Origin: CAXBES01 sp965367015 | GTDB taxonomy: Bacteria; Bacteroidota; Bacteroidia; Flavobacteriales; Flavobacteriaceae | Assembly (NCBI GenBank): GCA_965367015.1 | Contig: CBDUGY010000080.1 | Location: forward strand, 1 to 13,938 | DNA: 13,938 bases | Direction: 5' to 3' | In this document: one piece after another, positions 6,703 through 13,460 of the stretch | Numbering within the stretch: the first letter of the stretch is position 1 | How the letters are laid out: each line of letters starts with the position of its first letter | Notes under the pieces: model-generated | Database searches by the model: none | Told to the model about the DNA's origin: nothing | What the model saw: the letters and a program-made list of their open reading frames with translations, nothing else | Program-made: the position numbers and the translations under genes

Positions 6703-7617
6703 CTAGTAATTTGCGGCGTTTTCTTCAGCAATCTTCTCATTATACAAACTTTTAATGATCCCATCAGAGAGACCGATCTTCGGAACATAAACACTCTTTG
6801 CGCCACTCCATTTCATTGCTGATAAATAGATTCTGGTTGCTGGAATAATTACATCGGCACGATCGGGGTTCATACTTAATTCGGTGATACGCTCTTCGTA
6901 TGAGAATGATTTAATCAATTCGAAAAATGAGGTGAGGTAAAAATAACTTAAGGGCTTTCCAATTTTCACTCCACTATTCTTAAAAATACTATTGATGTTT
7001 CCTCCGGAACCGATCATACTTATTTTTCGATACGTTTTCGTATTCAACTTTATCCAGTCACGTACCTGATCCCACATAGAATCTTCTACCATATCATTAA
7101 TAAGGCGAACAGTACCTAATTTAAACGAGCGTGAAGTAACAGTTTTTCCATTGGCAAAAATTGTGAATTCCGTACTCCCCCCACCAACATCAACATAGAG
7201 AAAAACTTTATCATCTTGTATTAAAGATTTAAGATCGGTAGAAGCAATGATTGCAGCTTCATCGTTCCCATCAATAATATTAATTATTAAACCTGATTCT
7301 TGCTTTATTCTATCCGCAATCTCTTGTCCGTTAGACGCTTCCCGCATAGCTGAAGTGGCACAAGCTCTAAATCGGCTTACATTGTGAGTCCTCATCAGTA
7401 ATTGAAAGGCATTCATTGCATCAATCATACGCAATGCATTACTTTCGGAAATTGTTCCTTTTAAAAAAACATCTGCTCCCAAACGAATAGGGACACGAAC
7501 GAGAGATGTTTTCTTAAATATGGCGTCCTTACCTTTCTGTTCTACAACTGTGGCAATTAGCAGACGTATAGCGTTTGAGCCAATATCCACCGCGCCGTAT
7601 TTTTCAATGTTTAACAA
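6703..7617 (-). CDS. ppx: Ppx/GppA family phosphatase, exopolyphosphatase-like
   Basis: This protein belongs to the actin-fold Ppx/GppA family that removes phosphate from polyphosphate ends or from pppGpp. Phosphate motif 1 is DIGSNAIRLLI (11-21), ATSAMREASN lies at 87-96, IDGNDEA (115-121) carries the likely catalytic Glu120, phosphate motif 2 is DVGGGSTEF (143-151), and GSGGN (203-207) and GLSDGI (282-287) complete the site. At 304 residues it has only the catalytic core and lacks the C-terminal HD-like domain of E. coli Ppx, as is common for short versions. The start is TTG at 7617, since only AAT and ATA separate it from the ppk1 stop in the same frame; a six-base gap implies tight coupling. 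Position after ppk1 favours polyphosphate as substrate (inference). Confidence 0.9.
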   Translation of the reverse strand: MLNIEKYGAVDIGSNAIRLLIATVVEQKGKDAIFKKTSLVRVPIRLGADVFLKGTISESNALRMIDAMNAFQLLMRTHNVSRFRACATSAMREASNGQEIADRIKQESGLIINIIDGNDEAAIIASTDLKSLIQDDKVFLYVDVGGGSTEFTIFANGKTVTSRSFKLGTVRLINDMVEDSMWDQVRDWIKLNTKTYRKISMIGSGGNINSIFKNSGVKIGKPLSYFYLTSFFELIKSFSYEERITELSMNPDRADVIIPATRIYLSAMKWSGAKSVYVPKIGLSDGIIKSLYNEKIAEENAANY

Positions 7618-7623
7618 TATATT

Positions 7624-9717
7624 TTATTTCAATTTATTTAAATAGTAATTATACAATTCAAACTGTGAACGAACTCTTGGTTGTCCATTCGTCTTTCTGT
7701 ATGCATTATCATTTTTATCTGAAATCACCCTGGCTTTTACGTTATCACTCCAACAAATTTCGAAGGTCTCCAAAATCTCTTTCTTAATTTCTTTATCGTA
7801 TATAGGGCAGGTAATTTCAACTCTGTTATCTAGATTTCTCCCCATAAAATCTGCAGAAGAGATATATACTTTCTGATTTCCACCATTTTCAAAAATAAAC
7901 AATCTTGGATGTTCCAGATATTTATCAACTATGCTGATGACCTCGATATTTTCGCTCATCCCTTCCACTCCCGGAATAAGACAGCAAATCCCTCTCACGA
8001 TTAGTTTTATTGGTACTCCCGCCCTACTCGCAATATACAGTTTGTCGATCATCCTAAAATCGGACAAACTGTTCAGTTTTAATTTGATCCCACATGGCAA
8101 ACCTTCTCTTTTATTCTGAATTTCCTTTTCGATTAAAGCATAAATGGCATTTCGCGTATAATGTGGTGACACAATAAGATGTCGGTACTTCTTAATTTTG
8201 TAATTAACTTCGAAGAACTCGAATACTTTATTTATTTCCTTACAAATCTTTTGGTTCGATGTGAATAGAGTGTAATCGGTGTAAATTCGAGCAGTAGATT
8301 CATTGAAATTTCCTGTACTAACAAAGGCATAACGCAGCATTTTATCATTTTCAAATCTTTCAATAATGCATGCCTTGCAGTGTATTTTTAATCCTGAAAC
8401 CCCAAAAATCAATTTCACACCTTCACTTTGCATCTGTTCAGCATAACTAATGTTTGCCTCTTCATCAAACCGCGCCTGTAGCTCTATTTGAACGGTAACA
8501 TCTTTTCCATTTTTCGTAGCATTTATCAATGAACTGGCAATGTGAGAGACTTGAGCCAAACGATAGATGGTAATTTTAATAGATCTAACTTTCGGATCTA
8601 ATGCTGCTTCTCTCAAAAACTTGACAACGTATGAAAAAGTTTGATAGGGCGCATGAAGCAAATAATCTTTTTCTGCAATTTTATCTAATAAGCTTCCCTG
8701 TAAACTAAGCCCCGGAATTGGTAGTGGTGGTTTAGATTCATATAGGAGATCGGTTCTTCCCAAACTCGGAAAATCCATATAATCACGCCTATTATGATAA
8801 CGACCACCGGGAATAATACTATCGGTAGTGTCAATTCCCATTTTGTCCATCAAGAACTTTAATGTGGGTTTATCAATACTTTTATCATACACAAAACGTA
8901 CCGGATCGCCCGTACTTCGATCCTTAACGCTTTTTGATATTTTATCTATAAAGCTTTTGCTTAGGTCACTATCAATATCTAATTCGGCATCACGAGTAAT
9001 TTTTATCATATGGGCCGAAATGTGATCGTATTTAAAAATACTGAAAATGTTACCCAGGCAATGACGAATCAAATCGTCTAAGAGAATAATGAATTGCTTT
9101 TCACCTTCTGCCGGTAATACAACAAAACGGTCTACATTCTTAGGAATTTCGATTAACGCATAATTATTTTTAGTTTCAAAAGTGTGATCTTCTTTAGACA
9201 TTACCATTTTTACCGCTAAATAAGCTGCGCTATCTTTTAGGGATGGAAATTTTTCTAATTCTCCGATCATTATCGTTACTAATGCCGGACTCACCTTCCG
9301 AAGGAAATAATCGGCTATAAATTTACTCTGAGATTCAGATATTTCAGTTTCATCAATGATGAATATATTCTCCTTTTGCAATTTCTGTTTAATGGATTTG
9401 AGAATACGTAAACTTGTTTTTTGCTGTTCAATTACCGTTTGAGTAATTTCTTCCAGTAATTCCTTGGCCGAAATCCCACCTAAATGGCTTCTTCCGCCCT
9501 TACCTGCGTCTACAATACGTTTTATTGCAGCATAACGCACCTTGAAAAATTCATCGAGGTTATTTGAAAAAATACCAAGAAATCTTAGTCTTTCTATAAG
9601 TGGTACAGACGCATCTTCAGCTTCCTGCAGCACCCTGGCGTTGAATTGTAACCAGCTTAACTCTCTATTTCTGTATTGATAAGAAGTTTTAGGATCATAT
9701 TGAGTCATCGGCATCAT
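7624..9717 (-). CDS. ppk1: Polyphosphate kinase 1
   Basis: PPK1 reversibly polymerises the terminal phosphate of ATP into polyphosphate through a phosphohistidine intermediate. The 697-residue length is standard. The N-domain has RNRELSWLQFNARVL (16-30) and SNNLDEFFKVR (51-61), LLHAPYQTF (353-361) opens the catalytic part, and two phospholipase D-like domains follow. His446 in SGLKIHCK matches the autophosphorylated histidine, and His603 in EHPRLFIFENGG matches the second catalytic histidine. SSADFMGRNLDNRVE (620-634) is a family signature. It overlaps the upstream sixA-like gene by 23 bp if Met1 is used; Met2 and Met4 are alternatives. ppx follows after 6 bp. Everything needed for activity appears intact. 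Confidence 0.96.
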   Translation of the reverse strand: MMPMTQYDPKTSYQYRNRELSWLQFNARVLQEAEDASVPLIERLRFLGIFSNNLDEFFKVRYAAIKRIVDAGKGGRSHLGGISAKELLEEITQTVIEQQKTSLRILKSIKQKLQKENIFIIDETEISESQSKFIADYFLRKVSPALVTIMIGELEKFPSLKDSAAYLAVKMVMSKEDHTFETKNNYALIEIPKNVDRFVVLPAEGEKQFIILLDDLIRHCLGNIFSIFKYDHISAHMIKITRDAELDIDSDLSKSFIDKISKSVKDRSTGDPVRFVYDKSIDKPTLKFLMDKMGIDTTDSIIPGGRYHNRRDYMDFPSLGRTDLLYESKPPLPIPGLSLQGSLLDKIAEKDYLLHAPYQTFSYVVKFLREAALDPKVRSIKITIYRLAQVSHIASSLINATKNGKDVTVQIELQARFDEEANISYAEQMQSEGVKLIFGVSGLKIHCKACIIERFENDKMLRYAFVSTGNFNESTARIYTDYTLFTSNQKICKEINKVFEFFEVNYKIKKYRHLIVSPHYTRNAIYALIEKEIQNKREGLPCGIKLKLNSLSDFRMIDKLYIASRAGVPIKLIVRGICCLIPGVEGMSENIEVISIVDKYLEHPRLFIFENGGNQKVYISSADFMGRNLDNRVEITCPIYDKEIKKEILETFEICWSDNVKARVISDKNDNAYRKTNGQPRVRSQFELYNYYLNKLK

Positions 9718-10201
9718 TCTTTAAATGTCTGGGGAAAATAATTTTAACGGTACGTCCTGTTGAAATATCCTTCCAGTCGTCAATATCAAATTCTATCATC
9801 ACAAAGCCACAGGTTGGCACATTATCTATATACTTATTTCCCAGCATGTTTGCAATTGAGGTAAAAGCATGGTTATGCCCTACGATCATGACCCTGTTTA
9901 AACTTTTATCTAATCCTTTTATGATCTTCATAACATTCTGACCGCTAAAATCGTAGAGATCGTGGTTAGTTGTGAAATTGTCATCAGAAATATTCAGCGC
10001 TTTTTTAAAATACATGGCCGTAGTGAGTGCCCGGTTAGCATCACTACTAATAATCTTTTCCGGCGACTTTACCTCATTTTTTACGTGTTGCGAAACTAAT
10101 TTGCCGTCGCGTTTGCCTCTTCCTTTTAAAGGTCTCTGATGATCTATTACATCGTGTTTCCATGACGACTTGGCATGTCGAACCATATATAGTGTTTTCA
10201 T
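9695..10201 (-). CDS. sixA: SixA-like phosphohistidine phosphatase (histidine phosphatase superfamily)
   Basis: A 168-residue member of the histidine phosphatase (phosphoglycerate-mutase-like) superfamily, close in size and sequence to SixA. The catalytic RHAKS motif is at 8-12 with nucleophile His9, ERP-like QRPLKGRGKRDG follows (22-33), Arg57 sits in SSDANRA, and His109 is in VGHNHAFT. SixA of E. coli dephosphorylates phosphohistidine proteins, notably the nitrogen-PTS protein NPr. The C-terminus overlaps the ppk1 start by 23 bp, so the two are cotranslated. Since PPK1 itself carries phosphohistidine, a role in polyphosphate metabolism is an attractive but untested inference. No clear TAnnTTTG promoter was found upstream in 10202-10338. 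Confidence 0.85.
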   Translation of the reverse strand: MKTLYMVRHAKSSWKHDVIDHQRPLKGRGKRDGKLVSQHVKNEVKSPEKIISSDANRALTTAMYFKKALNISDDNFTTNHDLYDFSGQNVMKIIKGLDKSLNRVMIVGHNHAFTSIANMLGNKYIDNVPTCGFVMIEFDIDDWKDISTGRTVKIIFPRHLKNDADDSI

Positions 10202-10274
10202 ATTTTATCTAAATTTCGAGCGCCGAGCGTAGAAGTATTAATCCACAAACAACGCCATAATAAATATTCTATCT

Positions 10275-10309
10275 TTTTATAAAGGTCGCTTAGACTTTGC
10301 TCTGCGACC
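10275..10309 (-). terminator. Probable intrinsic terminator after pdxH
   Basis: On the minus strand, 29 nt past the pdxH stop, GGTCGC (10309-10304) and AGA (10303-10301) pair with TCT (10294-10292) and GCGACC (10289-10284) around a six-base loop, with a two-base bulge. TTTATAAAAA follows rather than a pure T run. It separates pdxH from the sixA-ppk1-ppx cluster, about 75 nt before sixA. Confidence 0.6.
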
Positions 10310-10338
10310 CAAATCCCAATGTAAGTTTCAGCTTTAAA

Positions 10339-10983
10339 CTACGGCTGTAATCTGCATATTTTCCAATCTATATCTTCTAATGTATATAAAATTCTATCAT
10401 GTAGCCTATTCGGCCTTCCTTGCCAAAACTCAATGGAAACCGGCGAAACCACATACCCACCCCAATCGGAAGGTTTAGGAACTTCTTTATGTGCGTATTC
10501 TATTTCTAATGTTTTCAAACGCTCTTCTAAGATCTCCCGACTCTCAATCTTACTACTCTGTTGAGATAACAGAGCGCCTAATTGGCTCCCCTTAGGACGA
10601 GAATGAAAATAATTGATAGAATCTGCTTCTGAAGTTTTTTCAGCAACTCCTTTTATAATTATTTGACGCTCCATGACAGGCCAGAAAAATGATAAGGAAA
10701 CTTTATTATTCTTCGCAATAGACTGCCCTTTCTCGCTGTTATAATTTGTATAAAAGTAGAATCCGTTTTCGTCGTATTTTTTAAGCAATACCACTCTTCC
10801 CCTCGGAAAGCCATGCAGATCCATTGTTGAAAGTGTCATAGCATTTACTTCATCCACACCTCCCGTTAGCTGGGTTTCATAAAACCATTTCCGAAACTGC
10901 TGAAAAGGGTTTGGATCTACTGAACTTTCTGAAAGTTCGCCTTTTTCGTAAGATTTTCGGTGTTTGTGCAGATTGTCCTTCAT
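10339..10983 (-). CDS. pdxH: Pyridoxamine 5'-phosphate oxidase
   Basis: PdxH oxidises pyridoxine or pyridoxamine 5'-phosphate to pyridoxal 5'-phosphate with FMN and oxygen, the last step of vitamin B6 coenzyme synthesis and salvage. The 214 residues are typical. FMN-binding signatures are RGRVVLLK (61-68) and FYTNYNSEKG (77-86); FFWP (99-102), SRPKGSQLG (128-136) and SQQS (140-143) follow. WGGY (174-177), EFWQGRPNRLHDR (185-197) and the terminal RLQP complete the substrate site. There are 108 bp between it and rnz upstream; TAACTTGC just before the start is only a weak promoter match, so it may be cotranscribed with rnz or have its own promoter. A likely terminator follows it. Confidence 0.96.
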   Translation of the reverse strand: MKDNLHKHRKSYEKGELSESSVDPNPFQQFRKWFYETQLTGGVDEVNAMTLSTMDLHGFPRGRVVLLKKYDENGFYFYTNYNSEKGQSIAKNNKVSLSFFWPVMERQIIIKGVAEKTSEADSINYFHSRPKGSQLGALLSQQSSKIESREILEERLKTLEIEYAHKEVPKPSDWGGYVVSPVSIEFWQGRPNRLHDRILYTLEDIDWKICRLQP

Positions 10984-11091
10984 CGCTAAACTTTACTGCA
11001 AGTTACGAGTTTTACAGAAGGAAATAAAGAGGGAATTATTAAATATGTATTAATTAATGGTAAAATAATCTAAGTCCAGAAAGAAGTTGAA

Positions 11092-12003
11092 CTAAAATTC
11101 AAAAACCTTTCCGTCTTCTGCCAATTCCACGTTTTCAAAGACTTCTTTAGCTTCCTTCCTGAAATACTCCAAATCGGCATAGCGACCGGAATAATGACCT
11201 AATATAAGCGTGCCTACTTGTCCTTCCTTAGCGATGGTTGCAGCCTGTTTAGCGGTGCTGTGTTTGGTAGGCTCGCATAGATCTATATGAGATTCTAAAA
11301 AAGTGGATTCGTGATATAAAACTGTTGCCTTTTGTATTTGCGGAATAATTTTCGGAAAAAATGCTGTGTCGCTGCAATAGGCGTAAGATTTCACCGGATC
11401 GGGATCGAAAGTAATGTCTGAATTAAGTATGGTGTTCCCCTCTTCTGAAACAACATCGAAGCCCTGTTTAATTTTGCTATAATAACTCATGTCTACCTTT
11501 AGCTTCCGGGCCTTATTGACGTTCAGTTTTCGCTCTCCTAACTTTTCAGCAAAAAGAAATCCGTTGGTATACACTCTGTGTTGTAAAGGTACTGTAGTTA
11601 CTGTTAGCTTTTCGTCCTCAAAAATCAGCTCAGGCTCATTGCTGCTTAATTCGTGGAAGAGCAAGGGGTAGTTAGTCCACGATTTACCAAGTTTTAATTG
11701 TAAGGTTATAGCTTCTTTAATTCCCTTCGGACCGTATATATTAAGTTCTGCCTCCCGCCCAAGCAACCGAAATGTAGAGATGAGACCTACGAGGCCGAAA
11801 AAGTGATCTCCGTGCAAATGAGAGATAAAAACATGTTTAATTCTGGCAAACTTAATTTTATAGCGTCTAAGTTGTACTTGCGTGCCTTCTCCACAATCGA
11901 TAAGAAAAAGATGCCCCTTCATTTCCAAAACCTGAGCGGTTGGATGGGCATCCCATCGTGGAGTAGCAGAGTGACAACCAAGTATTGTAAGTTTCATATT
12001 CAT
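11092..12003 (-). CDS. rnz: Ribonuclease Z
   Basis: RNase Z is the zinc-dependent endonuclease that removes 3' trailers from pre-tRNAs. The 303-residue short form has the metallo-beta-lactamase signature HLHGDH (62-67), His142, Asp212 (in YCSDTAFF), His248 (KHST) and His270 (LILGHYSGRY) as metal or catalytic residues, and YHEST (230-234), all typical of bacterial RNase Z. The called start is ATG at 12003; Met3 (ATG at 11997, giving MKLTILGC) is an equally good start and closer to most homologues. A small GC-rich hairpin lies directly against the upstream ATG. It follows the small STAS-like gene by about 100 bp. With rnpB in the same window, both tRNA end-processing activities are encoded here. 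Confidence 0.95.
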   Translation of the reverse strand: MNMKLTILGCHSATPRWDAHPTAQVLEMKGHLFLIDCGEGTQVQLRRYKIKFARIKHVFISHLHGDHFFGLVGLISTFRLLGREAELNIYGPKGIKEAITLQLKLGKSWTNYPLLFHELSSNEPELIFEDEKLTVTTVPLQHRVYTNGFLFAEKLGERKLNVNKARKLKVDMSYYSKIKQGFDVVSEEGNTILNSDITFDPDPVKSYAYCSDTAFFPKIIPQIQKATVLYHESTFLESHIDLCEPTKHSTAKQAATIAKEGQVGTLILGHYSGRYADLEYFRKEAKEVFENVELAEDGKVFEF

Positions 12004-12017
12004 TGCCCGCGAAGGCA
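12004..12017 (-). repeat. GC-rich hairpin abutting the rnz start
   Basis: Read on the minus strand, TGCC-TTCGCG-GGCA ends one base before the ATG at 12003. In an otherwise AT-rich spacer this small palindrome stands out. It could be part of a dispersed repeat or affect rnz initiation; both are inference. Confidence 0.4.
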
Positions 12018-12102
12018 GGTATCTTTTTCACGTTTTACTAAAACATAATGAATGTTTGCGGCGCTTTAACACAGAGCGAGTAAACGCTTTAAAATTTACA
12101 TT

Positions 12103-12438
12103 TTAAAACCCCAGATCGCGTTCTATTTCTTCCATTCCAATGATGTCTTCAGCTTCCTGAAGTGTAGGTACAACAACCATTTCCATAGGGATATCATCAG
12201 GATTAATCGCGTCATTGACTAGTACAAATGAATGCTTGGTTGATCTGTGATAAGTAGATAATTTTAAAAATAACAACAATTGTTGCAATTCTAATTTATC
12301 ATATTTAAGAAGGTCTATCACCAGATTGTTTTTTTCGTAATGCTTTGGAATTATGTATTCCAAATAACCGGCAAACTCACTTACATCATCACGCTCATCC
12401 CCTAAGAGAACATAATTATTAAATTTGTCAATCTTCAT
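12103..12438 (-). CDS. Small STAS-like protein between pyrB and rnz, unknown function
   Basis: A 111-residue soluble protein with no signal peptide or membrane helix. A strand-helix alternation is visible: YVLLGDERDD (9-18), a helix EFAGYLEYIIPKHY, the strand LVIDLLKYDKL (39-49), a helix QQLLLFLKLSTYH, and the strand HSFVLVND (69-76). It ends with the acidic tail PTLQEAEDIIGMEEIERDLGF. This layout resembles STAS/anti-sigma-antagonist domains, and PTLQEA matches the usual 'tleeAl' end of that fold. The ATG overlaps the end of pyrB by 11 bp, so it is translationally coupled to pyrB; rnz follows after about 100 bp. Fold is inference and function unknown. An AT-rich inverted repeat (12088-12107) spans the stop codon. 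Confidence 0.85.
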   Translation of the reverse strand: MKIDKFNNYVLLGDERDDVSEFAGYLEYIIPKHYEKNNLVIDLLKYDKLELQQLLLFLKLSTYHRSTKHSFVLVNDAINPDDIPMEMVVVPTLQEAEDIIGMEEIERDLGF

Positions 12439-13366
12439 TGTGTTTAATTTTTGAGGCTAATAAATAGATCACCGCCATACGAACGGCCACACCATTTTGT
12501 ACCTGATCTAATATAATAGCTTGTTTACTATCTGCTACGTCACTTGTAATTTCTACTCCTCTATTTATTGGTCCGGGGTGCATTAAAACAATTTCTTTAT
12601 TTAATGAATCCAATAGTGCACGATTTACTCCGAATTGTTGAGTGTATTCTCGCGTAGTGGGGAAATAGCTTATATCCATGCGCTCATTTTGAACGCGTAG
12701 CATATTTGCAACATCACACCATTCCAGTGCTTTACGGAGATGAGGCTCGAAAGAAACACCAATATTTTCTATATATTTAGGTATAAGGGTTTTAGGTCCG
12801 CATACTTTAACTTCTGCTCCAAGCTTTTGAAGGGCAAAAATATTTGATAATGCCACTCGTGAATGCAATATATCGCCTACGATTACCACCTTTTTTCCGG
12901 CGACATCGCCCAAGCGTTCACGTATTGAATAGCAATCTAACAATGCCTGTGTTGGATGTTCGTGTGCACCGTCTCCGGCATTTACAATACTCGCATCTAC
13001 GTGTTTAGAGAGGAACACACAAGCTCCCGGATTGGGATGACGCATCACAACCATATCTACTTTCATCGATAGAATGTTATTTACTGTATCTATTAATGTC
13101 TCTCCTTTCTTTACTGAAGAAGAGGAAGCCGAGAAGTTTATCACGTCTGCAGAGAGCCGTTTTTCTGCAAGTTCGAATGAAAGTCGGGTTCTGGTGCTGT
13201 TTTCGAAGAATAGATTCGCAATTGTAATATCACGAAGCGACGGAACCTTTTTTATCGGACGGTTAATCACTTCTTTAAAATGATCTGCCGTTTCGAAGAT
13301 GAGCTGAATATCATCTTCGGTGATATATTTAATTCCCAGTAAGTGGTTTACACTTAATTCCTTCAT
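12428..13366 (-). CDS. pyrB: Aspartate carbamoyltransferase catalytic subunit
   Basis: PyrB joins carbamoyl phosphate and L-aspartate to N-carbamoyl-aspartate, the committed step of pyrimidine synthesis. The 312-residue length is normal. The carbamoyl-phosphate site STRTR is at 57-61 within FFENSTRTRLSFE, the mobile loop SVKKGET at 84-90, HPTQALLD at 137-144, and the aspartate-side MHPGPINRGVEI at 262-273. pyrR lies 88 bp upstream on the same strand and the small STAS-like gene overlaps its end by 11 bp. No regulatory chain PyrI is visible. The pyrR-pyrB spacer holds two hairpins that may regulate it (separate feature). Confidence 0.97.
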   Translation of the reverse strand: MKELSVNHLLGIKYITEDDIQLIFETADHFKEVINRPIKKVPSLRDITIANLFFENSTRTRLSFELAEKRLSADVINFSASSSSVKKGETLIDTVNNILSMKVDMVVMRHPNPGACVFLSKHVDASIVNAGDGAHEHPTQALLDCYSIRERLGDVAGKKVVIVGDILHSRVALSNIFALQKLGAEVKVCGPKTLIPKYIENIGVSFEPHLRKALEWCDVANMLRVQNERMDISYFPTTREYTQQFGVNRALLDSLNKEIVLMHPGPINRGVEITSDVADSKQAIILDQVQNGVAVRMAVIYLLASKIKHNED

Positions 13367-13410
13367 TTTTTTATTCTAAAAACGCCATTAGCATTAATCA
13401 TTATACCTCA

Positions 13411-13429
13411 AACCACGCATATCGTGGTT
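13411..13429 (-). promoter_or_regulatory. Hairpin in the pyrR-pyrB spacer (proximal to pyrB)
   Basis: AACCACG (13417-13411 on the other strand as CGTGGTT) forms a perfect seven-base-pair stem with a five-base loop (13418-13422). No T run follows, so it is not a plain intrinsic terminator. CGTG-AAC-CACG (13434-13423 region) is an alternative, mutually exclusive pairing using the same bases. Confidence 0.5.
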
Positions 13430-13434
13430 CACGG

Positions 13435-13460
13435 AGTTAACACTGTGAAGAGTGTTAACT
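13435..13460 (-). promoter_or_regulatory. Perfect 10-bp inverted repeat across the pyrR stop codon
   Basis: AGTTAACACT and AGTGTTAACT (13435-13444 and 13451-13460) are perfect inverted copies around a six-base loop. The pyrR stop codon (13457-13455) lies inside the first arm of the transcript hairpin. No T run follows. It may protect the pyrR 3' end, separate pyrR from pyrB expression, or bind a protein. Confidence 0.6.

Noticed and set aside
6690..6710. Possible bidirectional terminator between miaE and ppx
   Set aside because: The stops are 2 bp apart and no stable stem with a T run is present; only a three-base stem can be drawn.
12062..12092. Direct repeat CGCTTTAA (12062-12069 and 12085-12092)
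   Set aside because: Only 8 bp long in low-complexity AT-rich DNA, with no flanking structure suggesting an operator or attachment site.
13400..13405. TATAAT on the minus strand before pyrB as a promoter
   Set aside because: Bacteroidota primary promoters use TAnnTTTG, not TATAAT, and no matching upstream element is present; the match is expected by chance in AT-rich DNA.
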